From the NCBI RefSeq assembly GCF_000244915.1, contig NZ_CM001442.1:3658001-3722000 (forward strand): 64,000 nt of DNA, written 5' to 3'. How positions within the stretch are numbered: the stretch's first letter is position 1; each line of letters opens with the position of its first letter. The translations under genes and the position numbers were made by a program. This DNA comes from Bradyrhizobium sp. WSM471. Lineage in GTDB: Bacteria; Pseudomonadota; Alphaproteobacteria; Rhizobiales; Xanthobacteraceae. A model generated the notes under the pieces. That model did no database searches. It worked only from the letters and a program-made list of their open reading frames with translations, and was not told the DNA's origin. Below, in pieces: positions 36,026 through 44,559 of this stretch.

Positions 36026-36997
36026 GTGAGCCAGTTTGATTTTTCAGTTATTAACGTTTCAACGAACGAAATTCCCGAAAACGAACGTATCCCGCTGCTT
36101 CGCGATTTCTATTGCCGCGGGGTGTTGAAGGCGGAGGTCGAGGTGAGGGAAGGAAAGCCGTTCGCGGCGAGCTTCACGTCCCACGTCTTGCCGGAAGCCC
36201 AATTGCTGATCGGAGGATTGTGCGGAGCGCGCGTCGTTCGCACCAAGCATCTGGTTGCCGATGGGGACGACAGCCTGGCCCTGATCGTGAATCGATCTGG
36301 CGTGCTTGGGATATCCGAGCGGGGACACGATCTGAGCCTTCGTGCGGGAGAGGCGGTCCTGACCAGCGCGGAGGACGTCACGACGTTCGAGCGATTGTCG
36401 CTGGGTAGCTGCTTCTCGCTCCGTGTGCCGAGACGCGTGCTGGCGCCGATGATCGTGGACGTCGATGACGCCGTGATGCGTGTCATGCCGGAGAGCTCGA
36501 CGGGACTTCGATTGCTGGTCGATTACGCGGTGACGCTGGTGCGGGAGAAGGCGTTCGCGATGCCCAATTTGCGCCAGCTCGGGGTCGGGCATCTGCACGA
36601 TCTTCTGGCAATGGTCCTCGGTGCCACCAACGAGCCGCGGGAGCTGGCCGGGCGCCGCGGCGTCAAGGCGGCACGGCTGCAGAAGGCGAAAGTCTCCATC
36701 GCCAACAATTGCTGGCGGCAGGACCTGTCGGTGGCCACGGTCGCCCAGGAGCTCGGCGTGACGCCGCGCTATCTCCAGCGCCTGTTCGAGGCCGACGGCA
36801 AGACGTTCTCGTCCTTCCTGATCGAACAGCGCGTCAAGCGTGCGCATCGCATGTTGCGCGAACCCGGATACGCCGAGCGGACGGTCAGCTCGATCGCCTA
36901 CGATGTCGGCTTCGGCGATCTCTCCTATTTCAACCGCTGCTTCCGGCGAACCTATGGCGCCACTCCGAGTGACGTCAGGAGCGGTGACATGCCGTGA
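36026..36997 (+). CDS. AraC-family transcriptional regulator
   Basis: A 323-residue activator. It starts at GTG with GGAGG eight bases upstream. The C-terminal DNA-binding domain has two HTH units: WRQDLSVATVAQELGVTPRY followed by LQRLFEADGKTFSSFLIEQR, and TVSSIAYDVGFGDLSYFNRC followed by FRRTYGATPSDVR. The N-terminal 200 residues match the AraC-binding-domain-like type (AraC_binding_2) seen in regulators such as FeaR and NitR. It lies between LuxR paralogues 1 and 2, is read in the same direction and may take part in the same circuit, but its gene is separated by more than 200 bp from paralogue 1. Confidence 0.92.
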   Translation: MSQFDFSVINVSTNEIPENERIPLLRDFYCRGVLKAEVEVREGKPFAASFTSHVLPEAQLLIGGLCGARVVRTKHLVADGDDSLALIVNRSGVLGISERGHDLSLRAGEAVLTSAEDVTTFERLSLGSCFSLRVPRRVLAPMIVDVDDAVMRVMPESSTGLRLLVDYAVTLVREKAFAMPNLRQLGVGHLHDLLAMVLGATNEPRELAGRRGVKAARLQKAKVSIANNCWRQDLSVATVAQELGVTPRYLQRLFEADGKTFSSFLIEQRVKRAHRMLREPGYAERTVSSIAYDVGFGDLSYFNRCFRRTYGATPSDVRSGDMP

Positions 36998-37073
36998 CCG
37001 TGCGCGATTGAATTTCAGTCAAATGCCGATTGGAGACGGCACGGGCGTGCGCCGCCCGCAGTTGGAGTGTTGC

Positions 37074-37322
37074 ATGCGCCGTTTTTTCTTTGATCTTATG
37101 CTCGGCAATATCGTGAAGATCGATCCGGGTGGCATGGTGTTCGAATGCCCCGAAGCGACATTCGTGGTGGCCAACGAGATGGCAAGCCACCTGTTCGTCT
37201 GGCGCGACGATTTGCGCGGCCGCGATGCCTGCATCCGGGTCAGAGACACCGACGGGCGCGAGATCTATCGCGCCGCGGTCTGGTCGGAGAATGTGGAGAA
37301 GGTCGGCTGGGACGAGATGTGA
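37074..37322 (+). CDS. DUF6894-like small protein
   Basis: An 82-residue protein starting at ATG 37074 with GGAG nearby. It opens MRRFFFDLMLGNIVKIDPGG and continues with a Glu/Ala helix and RIRDTDGREIYRAAV-type wording (CIRVRDTDGREIYRAAVWSE). The FFDL start, GG turn and closing hydrophobic strand match small proteins abundant in Bradyrhizobium and now grouped as DUF6894. No function is established. It follows the AraC gene by 76 bp. Confidence 0.72.
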   Translation: MRRFFFDLMLGNIVKIDPGGMVFECPEATFVVANEMASHLFVWRDDLRGRDACIRVRDTDGREIYRAAVWSENVEKVGWDEM

Positions 37323-37362
37323 GCGTCCCGGTGCGGTATCGCGACTCTGCATCAGTAGCACC

Positions 37363-37380
37363 CGAACGGATATCCGTTCG
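37363..37380. promoter_or_regulatory. Perfect 18-bp palindrome upstream of LuxR paralogue 2
   Basis: CGAACGGATATCCGTTCG is a perfect palindrome 90 bp before the luxR-type gene at 37471. Size and symmetry fit a dimeric regulator site such as a LuxR-type box. It is unlikely to be a terminator because no T-tract follows. Confidence 0.5.
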
Positions 37381-37394
37381 TTGCCCGGCCGGCG

Positions 37395-37410
37395 TCCTCC
37401 GATCGGAGGA
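37395..37410. promoter_or_regulatory. Perfect 16-bp palindrome upstream of LuxR paralogue 2
   Basis: TCCTCCGATCGGAGGA lies 15 bp after the first palindrome and is extended by GGCG/TGCC to a 24-nt stem with one wobble pair. Together with the first it makes a compact double-dyad region in front of the gene. Confidence 0.45.
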
Positions 37411-37470
37411 TGCCGCATGCTGAGGTTGTGGTATGCTTGGTGATATTGATCACCCAGGCCATTTATAGCC

Positions 37471-38589
37471 ATGCACGGACCGCGGAAGCTGCCCGACCTC
37501 GTCGAGGCCATCTACGATGCCGGACTCGATCCTTCGCTGTGGCACAACGTCGTCACCGGCATCCGCGACTTCGTCGGCGGCCAGGCCTGCGGACTGTTTT
37601 CCAAGGATTCCATCAGCAAATTCGGCGTCACGCACTATTATTGCGGGGCGGACCCGCACTATATCCAGCTCTATTCCGAGACGCATTCGAAGTTCGATCC
37701 GCTGACCGTCCTGCCGCCGCACGGCCAGATCGTCAGCATTCCGGATCTCGTCAATTTCGATGAATATCGGCGCGGACGCTTTTACCAGGAATGGATGCGG
37801 CCGCAGGGTTGCAGCGATGCGGCCAACGTCGTGCTCGACAATTCGAATGCGAGCTGCCCCGTGATGATGACGGTGCTGTCGGGCCGCCGGATGGTGGATC
37901 CGGTGATGAAGCACCGCCTCTCGCTGATCGTCCCGCACGCCAGCCGTGCGTTGCTGATCAACCGCGCCATGACCTCGCAACTGACGTTGGCGACGGCGTT
38001 GGCGGAGGTCCTGGACAATCTGGCCTGCGGCATCTTCCTGCTCGATGGATTCTGCCGGGTGGTGCACGCGAATTCCGCAGGACACGTCTTGCTTGCGGCC
38101 GACGATCTGGTTCGGTCCGTTGCCGGGCAATTGGTGACCAGCAGTGCGGAGGCCAATCAGACGCTGCGGGAAGCGTTCGCGACCCGCAATGAAATTGCCC
38201 TGCTTGCCGCAAAGGGGCAGGCGTTTTCGCTGCTTTCGCCCTCGGGCGAGCGCTACGTCGCGCACATCCTGCCGCTGTCTTCGGTCCTCCGGGACGGCAG
38301 CGAGCGGGTGGTCGATGCCGTCGGTGCGCTGCTCCTGCGCAAAGTATCGATCGGCGGACAATCCTACGGCGAATTGATCGCGCGGACCTTCGACCTTACA
38401 CCGGCCGAGCTGCGCGTGTTCCTGTCGATCGTCGAGGTTGGCGGCGTCCCGGAGACGGCGGTCGCGCTCGGTATCGCAGAAACGACGGCGAAGACGCATC
38501 TGCATCGCGTGTTCGCCAAGACGGGCGTTTCGCGTCAGGCCGATCTCGTCAAGCTCGCGGCAGGATTCTCCAATCCGCTGATCAACTAG
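37471..38589 (+). CDS. LuxR-family regulator with central PAS-like region (paralogue 2)
   Basis: A 372-residue regulator. The N-terminal region reads KLPDLVEAIYDAGLDPSLWH, THYYCGADPHYIQLYSE and FDEYRRGRFYQEWMRPQGCS. A PAS-like start (LDNLACGIFLLDGFCRVVHA) falls near residue 187, and the HTH reads FDLTPAELRVFLSIVEVGGV, then ALGIAETTAKTHLHRVFAKT. The usual Val of the TTVKTH recognition-helix motif is Ala here. It is much closer to paralogue 3 than to paralogue 1. Two palindromes lie upstream. No sensory ligand can be inferred. Confidence 0.9.
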   Translation: MHGPRKLPDLVEAIYDAGLDPSLWHNVVTGIRDFVGGQACGLFSKDSISKFGVTHYYCGADPHYIQLYSETHSKFDPLTVLPPHGQIVSIPDLVNFDEYRRGRFYQEWMRPQGCSDAANVVLDNSNASCPVMMTVLSGRRMVDPVMKHRLSLIVPHASRALLINRAMTSQLTLATALAEVLDNLACGIFLLDGFCRVVHANSAGHVLLAADDLVRSVAGQLVTSSAEANQTLREAFATRNEIALLAAKGQAFSLLSPSGERYVAHILPLSSVLRDGSERVVDAVGALLLRKVSIGGQSYGELIARTFDLTPAELRVFLSIVEVGGVPETAVALGIAETTAKTHLHRVFAKTGVSRQADLVKLAAGFSNPLIN

Positions 38590-38701
38590 GCTGCCAATTG
38601 GGCCCTCAGGATTGAACCTTTCGCTCCATCGCCAGACTCACAGGAGCCGCCGGGCATGAAGAACATGTCGCCATCTCCATGTGTCACCATTGGCTCTTCC
38701 G

Positions 38702-39820
38702 ATGCCCCGACCTCCAAAACCGTCCGAGTTGATCGAGACTATCTATGACGCGGGTCTCCAGCCGGAGTTGTGGAGCGAGGTCGTTGTCAAGCTCAATGCT
38801 TTCATCGGCAGCCGGGCCTGTGGTCTGATTTCGAAGGACCCGGTCAGCAAATCAGGCGCGACGCATTATTATTGCGGGGTTGATCCGCACTACATTCAGC
38901 TCTATGCGGAGACCTACGCCCGGTACGACCCGCTCGCTCGGCTTCCGCGCTATGGCGAGGTGCGGAACATCCCCGATCTCGTGGATTTCGACGAATATCG
39001 CCGCGGCCGCTTCTACCAGGAATGGCTGCGCCCCCAGGGCTGCGTCGACGTCGCCAATGTGGTGCTGGAGCAGTCGAAGTCGCCGTGTCCGATGCTGATG
39101 ACCGTGATCCCCGGCAGGGAGATGCTCGACGCCGAGCAGCGGGCGCGGATGCAGTTCCTGGCTCCGCATGCGAGCCGGGCGCTCTTGATCAACCGGGCGA
39201 TCGAGCGGAAGCAGCAGCGGGCGATCGCGCTCGCCGACGTCGTGGACCGACTGAATGCCGGTGTCATCCTGCTCGATTCGACCTGTCATATCGTCCACAG
39301 GAATCCGGCTGCGGACACGATCCTGGCCGTCGACGATGTCCTGCGGTCTGTCTCGGGCCGGCTGGTGGCAAGATCCTCCGCTGCAAATTCGGCCCTGCGC
39401 GATATTTTCCGTGACACAAGCGAGGTCGCGTCGGCGGCATCTTCGGGACGGAAAATTCCGCTGATGTCGCATGACGGTTCTTACTATGTCGCGCACGTGA
39501 TCGCGCTGCCGTCATTGCTGCGCGAGGGTGTGGCCGAGCGAAGTTCGGCCATCGGAGCCTTGTTCATTTGGAAGGCGGAACTCGACGGCCGCTCGAGTGC
39601 CGGTCTCATTGACCACACCTTCCAACTCACGCCTGCGGAACTGAGGGTCTTGCAGTCGATCGTCGATGTCGGCGGCGTGCCGGAGACGGCGGTTGCGCTC
39701 GGCATCGCGGAGACGACGGTGAAGACGCATCTGCATCGCGTGTTCGCAAAGACCGGCGTTTCTCGTCAGGCCGATCTCGTCAAGCTCGCTGCTGGATTCT
39801 CCAATCCGCTCGTGCACTGA
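38702..39820 (+). CDS. LuxR-family regulator with central PAS-like region (paralogue 3)
   Basis: A 372-residue regulator, identical in length to paralogue 2 when started at the ATG at 38702, whose MPRPPKPSELIETIYDAG aligns with the start of that protein. A GTG at 38681 would add seven residues. It shares THYYCGVDPHYIQLYAETYA, FDEYRRGRFYQEWLRPQGC and the final 60 residues almost completely (AETTVKTHLHRVFAKTGVSR). At DNA level the last 150 bases of the two genes are nearly the same, pointing to a recent tandem duplication or gene conversion. Neither start has a clear ribosome site. Confidence 0.9.
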   Translation: MPRPPKPSELIETIYDAGLQPELWSEVVVKLNAFIGSRACGLISKDPVSKSGATHYYCGVDPHYIQLYAETYARYDPLARLPRYGEVRNIPDLVDFDEYRRGRFYQEWLRPQGCVDVANVVLEQSKSPCPMLMTVIPGREMLDAEQRARMQFLAPHASRALLINRAIERKQQRAIALADVVDRLNAGVILLDSTCHIVHRNPAADTILAVDDVLRSVSGRLVARSSAANSALRDIFRDTSEVASAASSGRKIPLMSHDGSYYVAHVIALPSLLREGVAERSSAIGALFIWKAELDGRSSAGLIDHTFQLTPAELRVLQSIVDVGGVPETAVALGIAETTVKTHLHRVFAKTGVSRQADLVKLAAGFSNPLVH

Positions 39821-40050
39821 GATGCGTTCAAAAACGCAGGCGAGTCGCTGCAGCTCGCAATAGGTTCAATCAGAAGCATCATTAGAAAGTTATCGCGCGT
39901 CGTTCGATCGAATGACGCGATGTTCTGCGCTCTATTCTACTGAACATCACACGGTCTGTTGTTCGACGGGTCAGGCATTCGTGTGAAGCAACTCACTGCA
40001 GGCGGAAGTGGATCCCGTCAATCTCTCGAACAGGTTGAGAGGAGATTGTC

Positions 40051-40308
40051 ATGCGAACGGGGTCACCAGTTCTGACAGGCAGGTTCCGCGATATCGTCGC
40101 CCGCATAGGCGCGATACTCCGCGCGCAGCGGGAAATCGACGCGCAGCGCGTGTTGCGGCGCTATCGCCACCTGCTGGACCAGCCGCACGAAGCGCCGTGT
40201 CTGAATGAAATTATGCACGTCTCCCGTGAAGAGGATACTTTTGAAAATGCCAACGGAGTTGATCCGCGCGAGCGCACGGCCGGCCACCCCAAATTCGAAC
40301 GTGCGTGA
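40051..40308 (+). CDS. Small hypothetical protein
   Basis: An 85-residue protein with GAGGAG eight bases ahead of the ATG. The N-terminal half is a basic helix (FRDIVARIGAILRAQREIDA followed by QRVLRRYRHLLDQ), and the C-terminal half is polar. It overlaps the next gene by 62 bp in another frame. CAATCTC (40019-40025) and GAGATTG (40042-40048) can pair and partly mask the ribosome site. Similar short proteins with a YRHLL segment occur in the group. Function unknown. Confidence 0.6.
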   Translation: MRTGSPVLTGRFRDIVARIGAILRAQREIDAQRVLRRYRHLLDQPHEAPCLNEIMHVSREEDTFENANGVDPRERTAGHPKFERA

Positions 40309-40480
40309 CGTCAGCATCGTCGCGATCGCGCTGACCGCGGCGCTCGTTGCTCTCCAACTGGTCGGCCTCGCGATGCTGGAGCGATCTCACGCTTACGCGA
40401 TGCATCCGTCGGCTCCACTTGAGCCGGCCGTCTGCACGGAGAGCGCCGGGGTCCCTGTCTCGCAAATTCCGTACGACTGA
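40247..40480 (+). CDS. Small single-pass membrane protein
   Basis: A 77-residue protein from the ATG at 40247, preceded by AAGAGGATA. It has a basic N-terminus, one hydrophobic helix (VSIVAIALTAALVALQLVGL) and a short outside tail with one cysteine. The first 62 bp lie within the preceding gene. Unknown function; the overlap suggests coupled translation. Confidence 0.55.
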   Translation: MPTELIRASARPATPNSNVRDVSIVAIALTAALVALQLVGLAMLERSHAYAMHPSAPLEPAVCTESAGVPVSQIPYD

Positions 40481-40495
40481 CCCGGAGGGCGGATT

Positions 40496-41224
40496 GTGCC
40501 TGATGTCACGACTCTGATGCTGCTCAGCGTTGCCGTGTTCGCCGGCGCCTTCGTCTCCGGGCTCTCGGGCTTTGCCTTTTCCGCGGTGGCGGGCGCCATC
40601 CTGCTCCGGGTGTTTCAGCCGCTCGAAGCCGTGCCGCTGATGATGGCGTGCAGCATCGGCGTGCAGGCCACCAATCTGTGGGCGCTTCGGCGCAATATTC
40701 GCTGGGAAGGCAGTCTGCTGCTGATCGTCGGTGGCTTGATCGGCGTTCCCATTGCGGTGTCGCTGCTCCAGAACACGGATACGCATCTGCTCCGGCGCGG
40801 CTTCGGCATCATCGTTGCGCTCTATGCGGCCTACATGCTGCTGCGGCCGACGCTGGTGACGGCCGGCGAGGCGGTCGGGCGGCACTGGGTCGCATTGATC
40901 GGGTTCGGGGGAGGACTGGTCGGCGGGTTGACTGCGATGCCCGGCGCGATTCCGACGATCTGGTGCGACATGCGCGGTATGCCCAAGAGCGAACAGCGTG
41001 GCCTGGTGCAGCCGTTCATCGCCGCGATGCAGCTGTTCGCGATCGCGCTGCTGGTCGGACATCAGGATCTGTCGTCAAAAGTCTTCGTCGATCTCGCGGT
41101 GAGCCTGCCGGCGCTGTTCGCAGGCTCCGCGCTCGGCGTGATCGCGTTCCACAAGGTCAACGAGACGGTCTTTCGCAAGACCGTGCTCGTTCTGTTGTTG
41201 CTGTCGGGAATTTCCCTGATCTAA
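40496..41224 (+). CDS. TauE/SafE-family anion exporter
   Basis: A 242-residue inner-membrane protein starting at GTG with GGAGGG upstream. It has the DUF81/TauE pattern of about eight helices in two repeats: LMLLSVAVFAGAFVSGLSGF then SAVAGAILLRVF, and WVALIGFGGGLVGGLTAMPG in the second repeat. LIGVPIAVSLL and ALFAGSALGVIAFHKVNE are also seen. Members export sulfite, sulfoacetate or other organosulfur acids, and some act as permeases for formate-like anions. Its stop overlaps the convergent RND gene by three bases. Substrate not determinable. Confidence 0.9.
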   Translation: MPDVTTLMLLSVAVFAGAFVSGLSGFAFSAVAGAILLRVFQPLEAVPLMMACSIGVQATNLWALRRNIRWEGSLLLIVGGLIGVPIAVSLLQNTDTHLLRRGFGIIVALYAAYMLLRPTLVTAGEAVGRHWVALIGFGGGLVGGLTAMPGAIPTIWCDMRGMPKSEQRGLVQPFIAAMQLFAIALLVGHQDLSSKVFVDLAVSLPALFAGSALGVIAFHKVNETVFRKTVLVLLLLSGISLI

Positions 41225-44200
41225 TGCCCGACGGTTTGCACCGGCGCCGCGCTGGTGTCGCTGCCGTGATGCGTCAGCGGCTTCATGCCGGTGACGGTCC
41301 GCAGCAGCACATAGAACACCGGCGTCAGGAACAGACCGAATACGGTGACGCCGATCATGCCGGAGAACACGGCGACGCCCATGGCGCGCCGCATCTCCGA
41401 ACCTGCACCGGTAGACAGCACCAGCGGCAAGACGCCCATGATGAACGCCATCGACGTCATCAGGATCGGACGCAGCCGCAGCCGGCTCGCCTCGATCGCG
41501 GCCCGGATGGGCGTGCGGCCTGCGAATTCGAGCTCGCGCGCGAATTCGACGATCAGGATCGCGTTCTTGGCCGAGAGTCCCACCAGCACGATCAAACCGA
41601 TCTGGGTGAAGACGTTGTTGTCGCCCTTGGAGATCCAGACGCCGAACATCGCAGCCAGCAGACCCATCGGCACGATCATGATGATCGAGAGCGGCAGGGT
41701 CAGGCTCTCATAGAGCGCGGCCAGCACAAGGAAGACCAGGAGGATCGCCAGCGGGAACACCCACAGTCCGGAATTGCCGGCGATGAACTCCTGATAGGTC
41801 AGGTCGGTCCATTCGAAGGCAAAGCCGGGCGGCAGCGTCTCCGCCGCGATCCGCGTCGCGACCTCCTGCGCCTGTCCGGAGGAGAAGCCGGGAGCAGCCG
41901 CCGCGTTGATATCGGAAGACAGGAAGCCGTTGTAACGGATCGCGCGCTCGGGTCCGGCGCTCTGGCGAACGCTCAACAGCGCCGAGAGCGGCACCATATC
42001 GCCCGAGGACGAGCGCACCTTCAACTGCCGGATGTCGTCGGCGCGCGCGCGGAACGGCGCGTCGGCCTGCACCCGGACCGAATAGGTGCGGCCAAACTTG
42101 TTGAAGTCGTTGACGTAGTAGGAGCCCAGGTAAATCTGCAGCGTATTGAACACCTCGGTCACGGGCACGCCCAATTGGAGCGCCTTGGTGCGGTCGATGT
42201 CGGCGAACAGCTGGGGCACGTTGACCTGGAAGCTCGAGAACACGCCGGCGATCTCCGGCGCCTTCTGCATCGCCGCCATGAACGCCTTGGTCGCCTCGTT
42301 CAGCGCCTCATAGCCGAGACCGGCACGGTCCTCGATCTGCAGCTTGAAGCCGCCGATGGTGCCGAGGCCGTTGACCGGCGGCGGCGGGAACATGGCGATG
42401 AAGGCTTCCTGGATGCCGGCATATTTCTTGTTCAGCTCAGCCGCGAGCGCGGGGCCGCTGAGCGAAGGATCCTTGCGCTCGTCGAACGGCTTGAGCGTGG
42501 AGAACACGATGCCGGCATTGGAGGAGTTGGTGAAGCCGGCGATCGACAGGCCCGGAAAGGCGACGGAACTCTCCACACCGGGCTGGGTCAGCGCGATGTC
42601 GCTCATCTTGCGGATCACCTCTTCAGTGCGATCGAGCGATGCACCGTCGGGCAGCCGCGAGAAGCCGACCAGATATTGCTTGTCCTGGCCCGGCACGAAG
42701 CCGCTCGGCACCTGCTGGAACAGGAGCGCGGTCACGCCGACCAACACCACATAGAGCCCCATCACTGCGGCCTTGCCCGAGATCACCTTGGTGACGGTTC
42801 CGCTGTAATTCTCCGACGAGCGTGTGAACACCTTGTTGAAGCCGCGGAAGAACCAGCCGAGGCCCTTTTCCATGATGGTCGTCAGCCGGTCCTTCGGCTC
42901 GTTGTGTCCCTTGAGCAGCAAGGCCGACAGCGCCGGCGACAGCGTCAGCGAGTTGACGGCGGAAATCACCGTCGAGATCGCGATCGTCAGAGCGAACTGC
43001 TTGTAGAATTGCCCGGTGAGGCCGGAGATGAAGGCGAGCGGCACGAACACCGCGATCAGCACCATCGCAATCGCGATGATCGGCCCCGACACTTCGCGCA
43101 TCGCCTGGTAGGTGGCGTCGCGCGGCGACAGCCCTCCCTCGATGTTGCGTTCGACGTTCTCGACCACGACGATGGCGTCGTCGACGACGATGCCGATCGC
43201 AAGCACGAGGCCGAACAGGCTGAGTGCGTTGATGGAGAAGCCGAATACGTGCATCACGGCGAAGGTGCCAACGATCGACACGGGCACGGCCAGCAGCGGA
43301 ATGATCGAGGCGCGCCAGGTCTGCAGGAACAGGATCACCACCAGCACCACCAGCGCGATCGCCTCCAGCAGCGTGTGGATCACCGCCTCGATCGACGAGC
43401 GGACGAATTGGGTCGGGTCGTAGACGATTTGGTAGGACACGCCTTCCGGCATGTTCTTCTTGATCTCGGCCATGGTGGCACGGACGTGATCGGATATCTC
43501 CAGCGCGTTGGAGCCGGGCGCCTGAAAGATCGGGATCGCCACTGCCTGCTTGTTGTCGAGCAGCGAGCGCAGGCCGTATTCGGACGCGCCGAGCTCGATG
43601 CGGGCGACGTCGCGCAAGCGCACGACTTCGCCACGCGTACCGGTCTTGACCACGATGTCGCCGAATTGCTCTTCATTCGCGAGCCGCCCTTCGGCATTGA
43701 CGGACAGTTGCAGGTCGATGCCCTTGATGTTCGGGGAGGAGCCGACTACGCCGGCAGCGGCCTCGACGTTCTGCGCCTGGATCGCCTTGACGATGTCGCT
43801 CGCAGTCAGTCCGTGTTCGGCGGCCTTCTGCGGATCGACCCAGACCCGCATCGAATAGTCGCCAGCGCCATAGAGCTGGACGTCGCCGACGCCGTCGATC
43901 CGTGCAAGGCGGTCCTTGACGTTGAGCACGGCGTAATTGCGCAAATACGTCATGTCGTAGCGGCCGTTGGGCGACAAGAGATGCACGACCATGGTGAGGT
44001 CGGGCGACGACTTCTTGGTGATGATGCCGAGCTGGCGCACCACGGCCGGCAGGCGCGGCTCGGCCTGCTGCACGCGGTTCTGCACCAGCTGCGTCGCCTT
44101 GTCGGGGTCGGTGCCGAGGCGGAACGTCACCGTCAGCGTCATCGCGCCGTCGGTGGTGGCCTGGCTCGACATGTAGAGCATGCCTTCGACGCCGTTGATC

Positions 44201-44409
44201 TGCTCCTCGATGGGAGTCGCCACCGTCTCGGCGATCACCTTGGGATTGGCGCCGGGATAGGTCGCGCGCACGAGGACGGAGGGCGGCACGACGTCGGGAT
44301 ATTCCGAGATCGGCATCGCGAACAGCGAGATCAGGCCCGCGAGAAAGATCAGGACCGACAGCACACCGGCAAAAATCGGACGATCAATGAAGAACTTCGA
44401 GAGATTCAT
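41221..44409 (-). CDS. RND multidrug efflux pump, HAE1 family (AcrB-like)
   Basis: A 1062-residue inner-membrane antiporter. The first helix is FFIDRPIFAGVLSVLIFLAG. Helix 4 carries the proton-relay pair in GIVVDDAIVVVENVER, and the large periplasmic loops include SSQATTDGAMTLTVTF and PGQDKQYLVGFSRLPDGASL. The C-terminal half shows IGLIVLVGLSAKNAILIVEF and LRLRPILMTSMAFIMGVLPL, all canonical. It exports drugs or toxic organics with the adaptor encoded upstream on the same strand. An outer-membrane channel gene is missing. The stop meets the convergent TauE gene. A divergent TetR gene controls the pair. Confidence 0.96.
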   Translation of the reverse strand: MNLSKFFIDRPIFAGVLSVLIFLAGLISLFAMPISEYPDVVPPSVLVRATYPGANPKVIAETVATPIEEQINGVEGMLYMSSQATTDGAMTLTVTFRLGTDPDKATQLVQNRVQQAEPRLPAVVRQLGIITKKSSPDLTMVVHLLSPNGRYDMTYLRNYAVLNVKDRLARIDGVGDVQLYGAGDYSMRVWVDPQKAAEHGLTASDIVKAIQAQNVEAAAGVVGSSPNIKGIDLQLSVNAEGRLANEEQFGDIVVKTGTRGEVVRLRDVARIELGASEYGLRSLLDNKQAVAIPIFQAPGSNALEISDHVRATMAEIKKNMPEGVSYQIVYDPTQFVRSSIEAVIHTLLEAIALVVLVVILFLQTWRASIIPLLAVPVSIVGTFAVMHVFGFSINALSLFGLVLAIGIVVDDAIVVVENVERNIEGGLSPRDATYQAMREVSGPIIAIAMVLIAVFVPLAFISGLTGQFYKQFALTIAISTVISAVNSLTLSPALSALLLKGHNEPKDRLTTIMEKGLGWFFRGFNKVFTRSSENYSGTVTKVISGKAAVMGLYVVLVGVTALLFQQVPSGFVPGQDKQYLVGFSRLPDGASLDRTEEVIRKMSDIALTQPGVESSVAFPGLSIAGFTNSSNAGIVFSTLKPFDERKDPSLSGPALAAELNKKYAGIQEAFIAMFPPPPVNGLGTIGGFKLQIEDRAGLGYEALNEATKAFMAAMQKAPEIAGVFSSFQVNVPQLFADIDRTKALQLGVPVTEVFNTLQIYLGSYYVNDFNKFGRTYSVRVQADAPFRARADDIRQLKVRSSSGDMVPLSALLSVRQSAGPERAIRYNGFLSSDINAAAAPGFSSGQAQEVATRIAAETLPPGFAFEWTDLTYQEFIAGNSGLWVFPLAILLVFLVLAALYESLTLPLSIIMIVPMGLLAAMFGVWISKGDNNVFTQIGLIVLVGLSAKNAILIVEFARELEFAGRTPIRAAIEASRLRLRPILMTSMAFIMGVLPLVLSTGAGSEMRRAMGVAVFSGMIGVTVFGLFLTPVFYVLLRTVTGMKPLTHHGSDTSAAPVQTVGH

Positions 44410-44439
44410 GGCTTTGCCCCTGCGCGAGAGACAGCTCTC

Positions 44440-44483
44440 CCGTCATTCCCGGGCGCGGGCCAAGCCCGCAAACCCGGAAATCC
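44440..44483. repeat. GC-rich dispersed repeat between the RND genes
   Basis: The 150-bp gap between adaptor and pump contains CGTCATTCCCGGGCGCGGGC, followed by CAAGCCCGCAAACCCGGAAA. GCGGGC and GCCCGC pair as a stem. This wording is a dispersed intergenic element I associate with Bradyrhizobium; it could act on transcript stability within the operon. Confidence 0.6.
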
Positions 44484-44559
44484 AGAAGTGATGTCCTGGT
44501 AGTTCAACGAATTCGACATTCCGGTTCGCGCTGCCCGCGCGCTCCGGAAGCGGAGAATG

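Noticed and set aside
40648..44502. A 1284-codon open frame on the plus strand
   Set aside because: It is the antisense of the RND pump at 41221-44409. High third-position GC keeps stops out of the opposite frame, and the translation has only low-complexity Arg/His/Asp-rich sequence.
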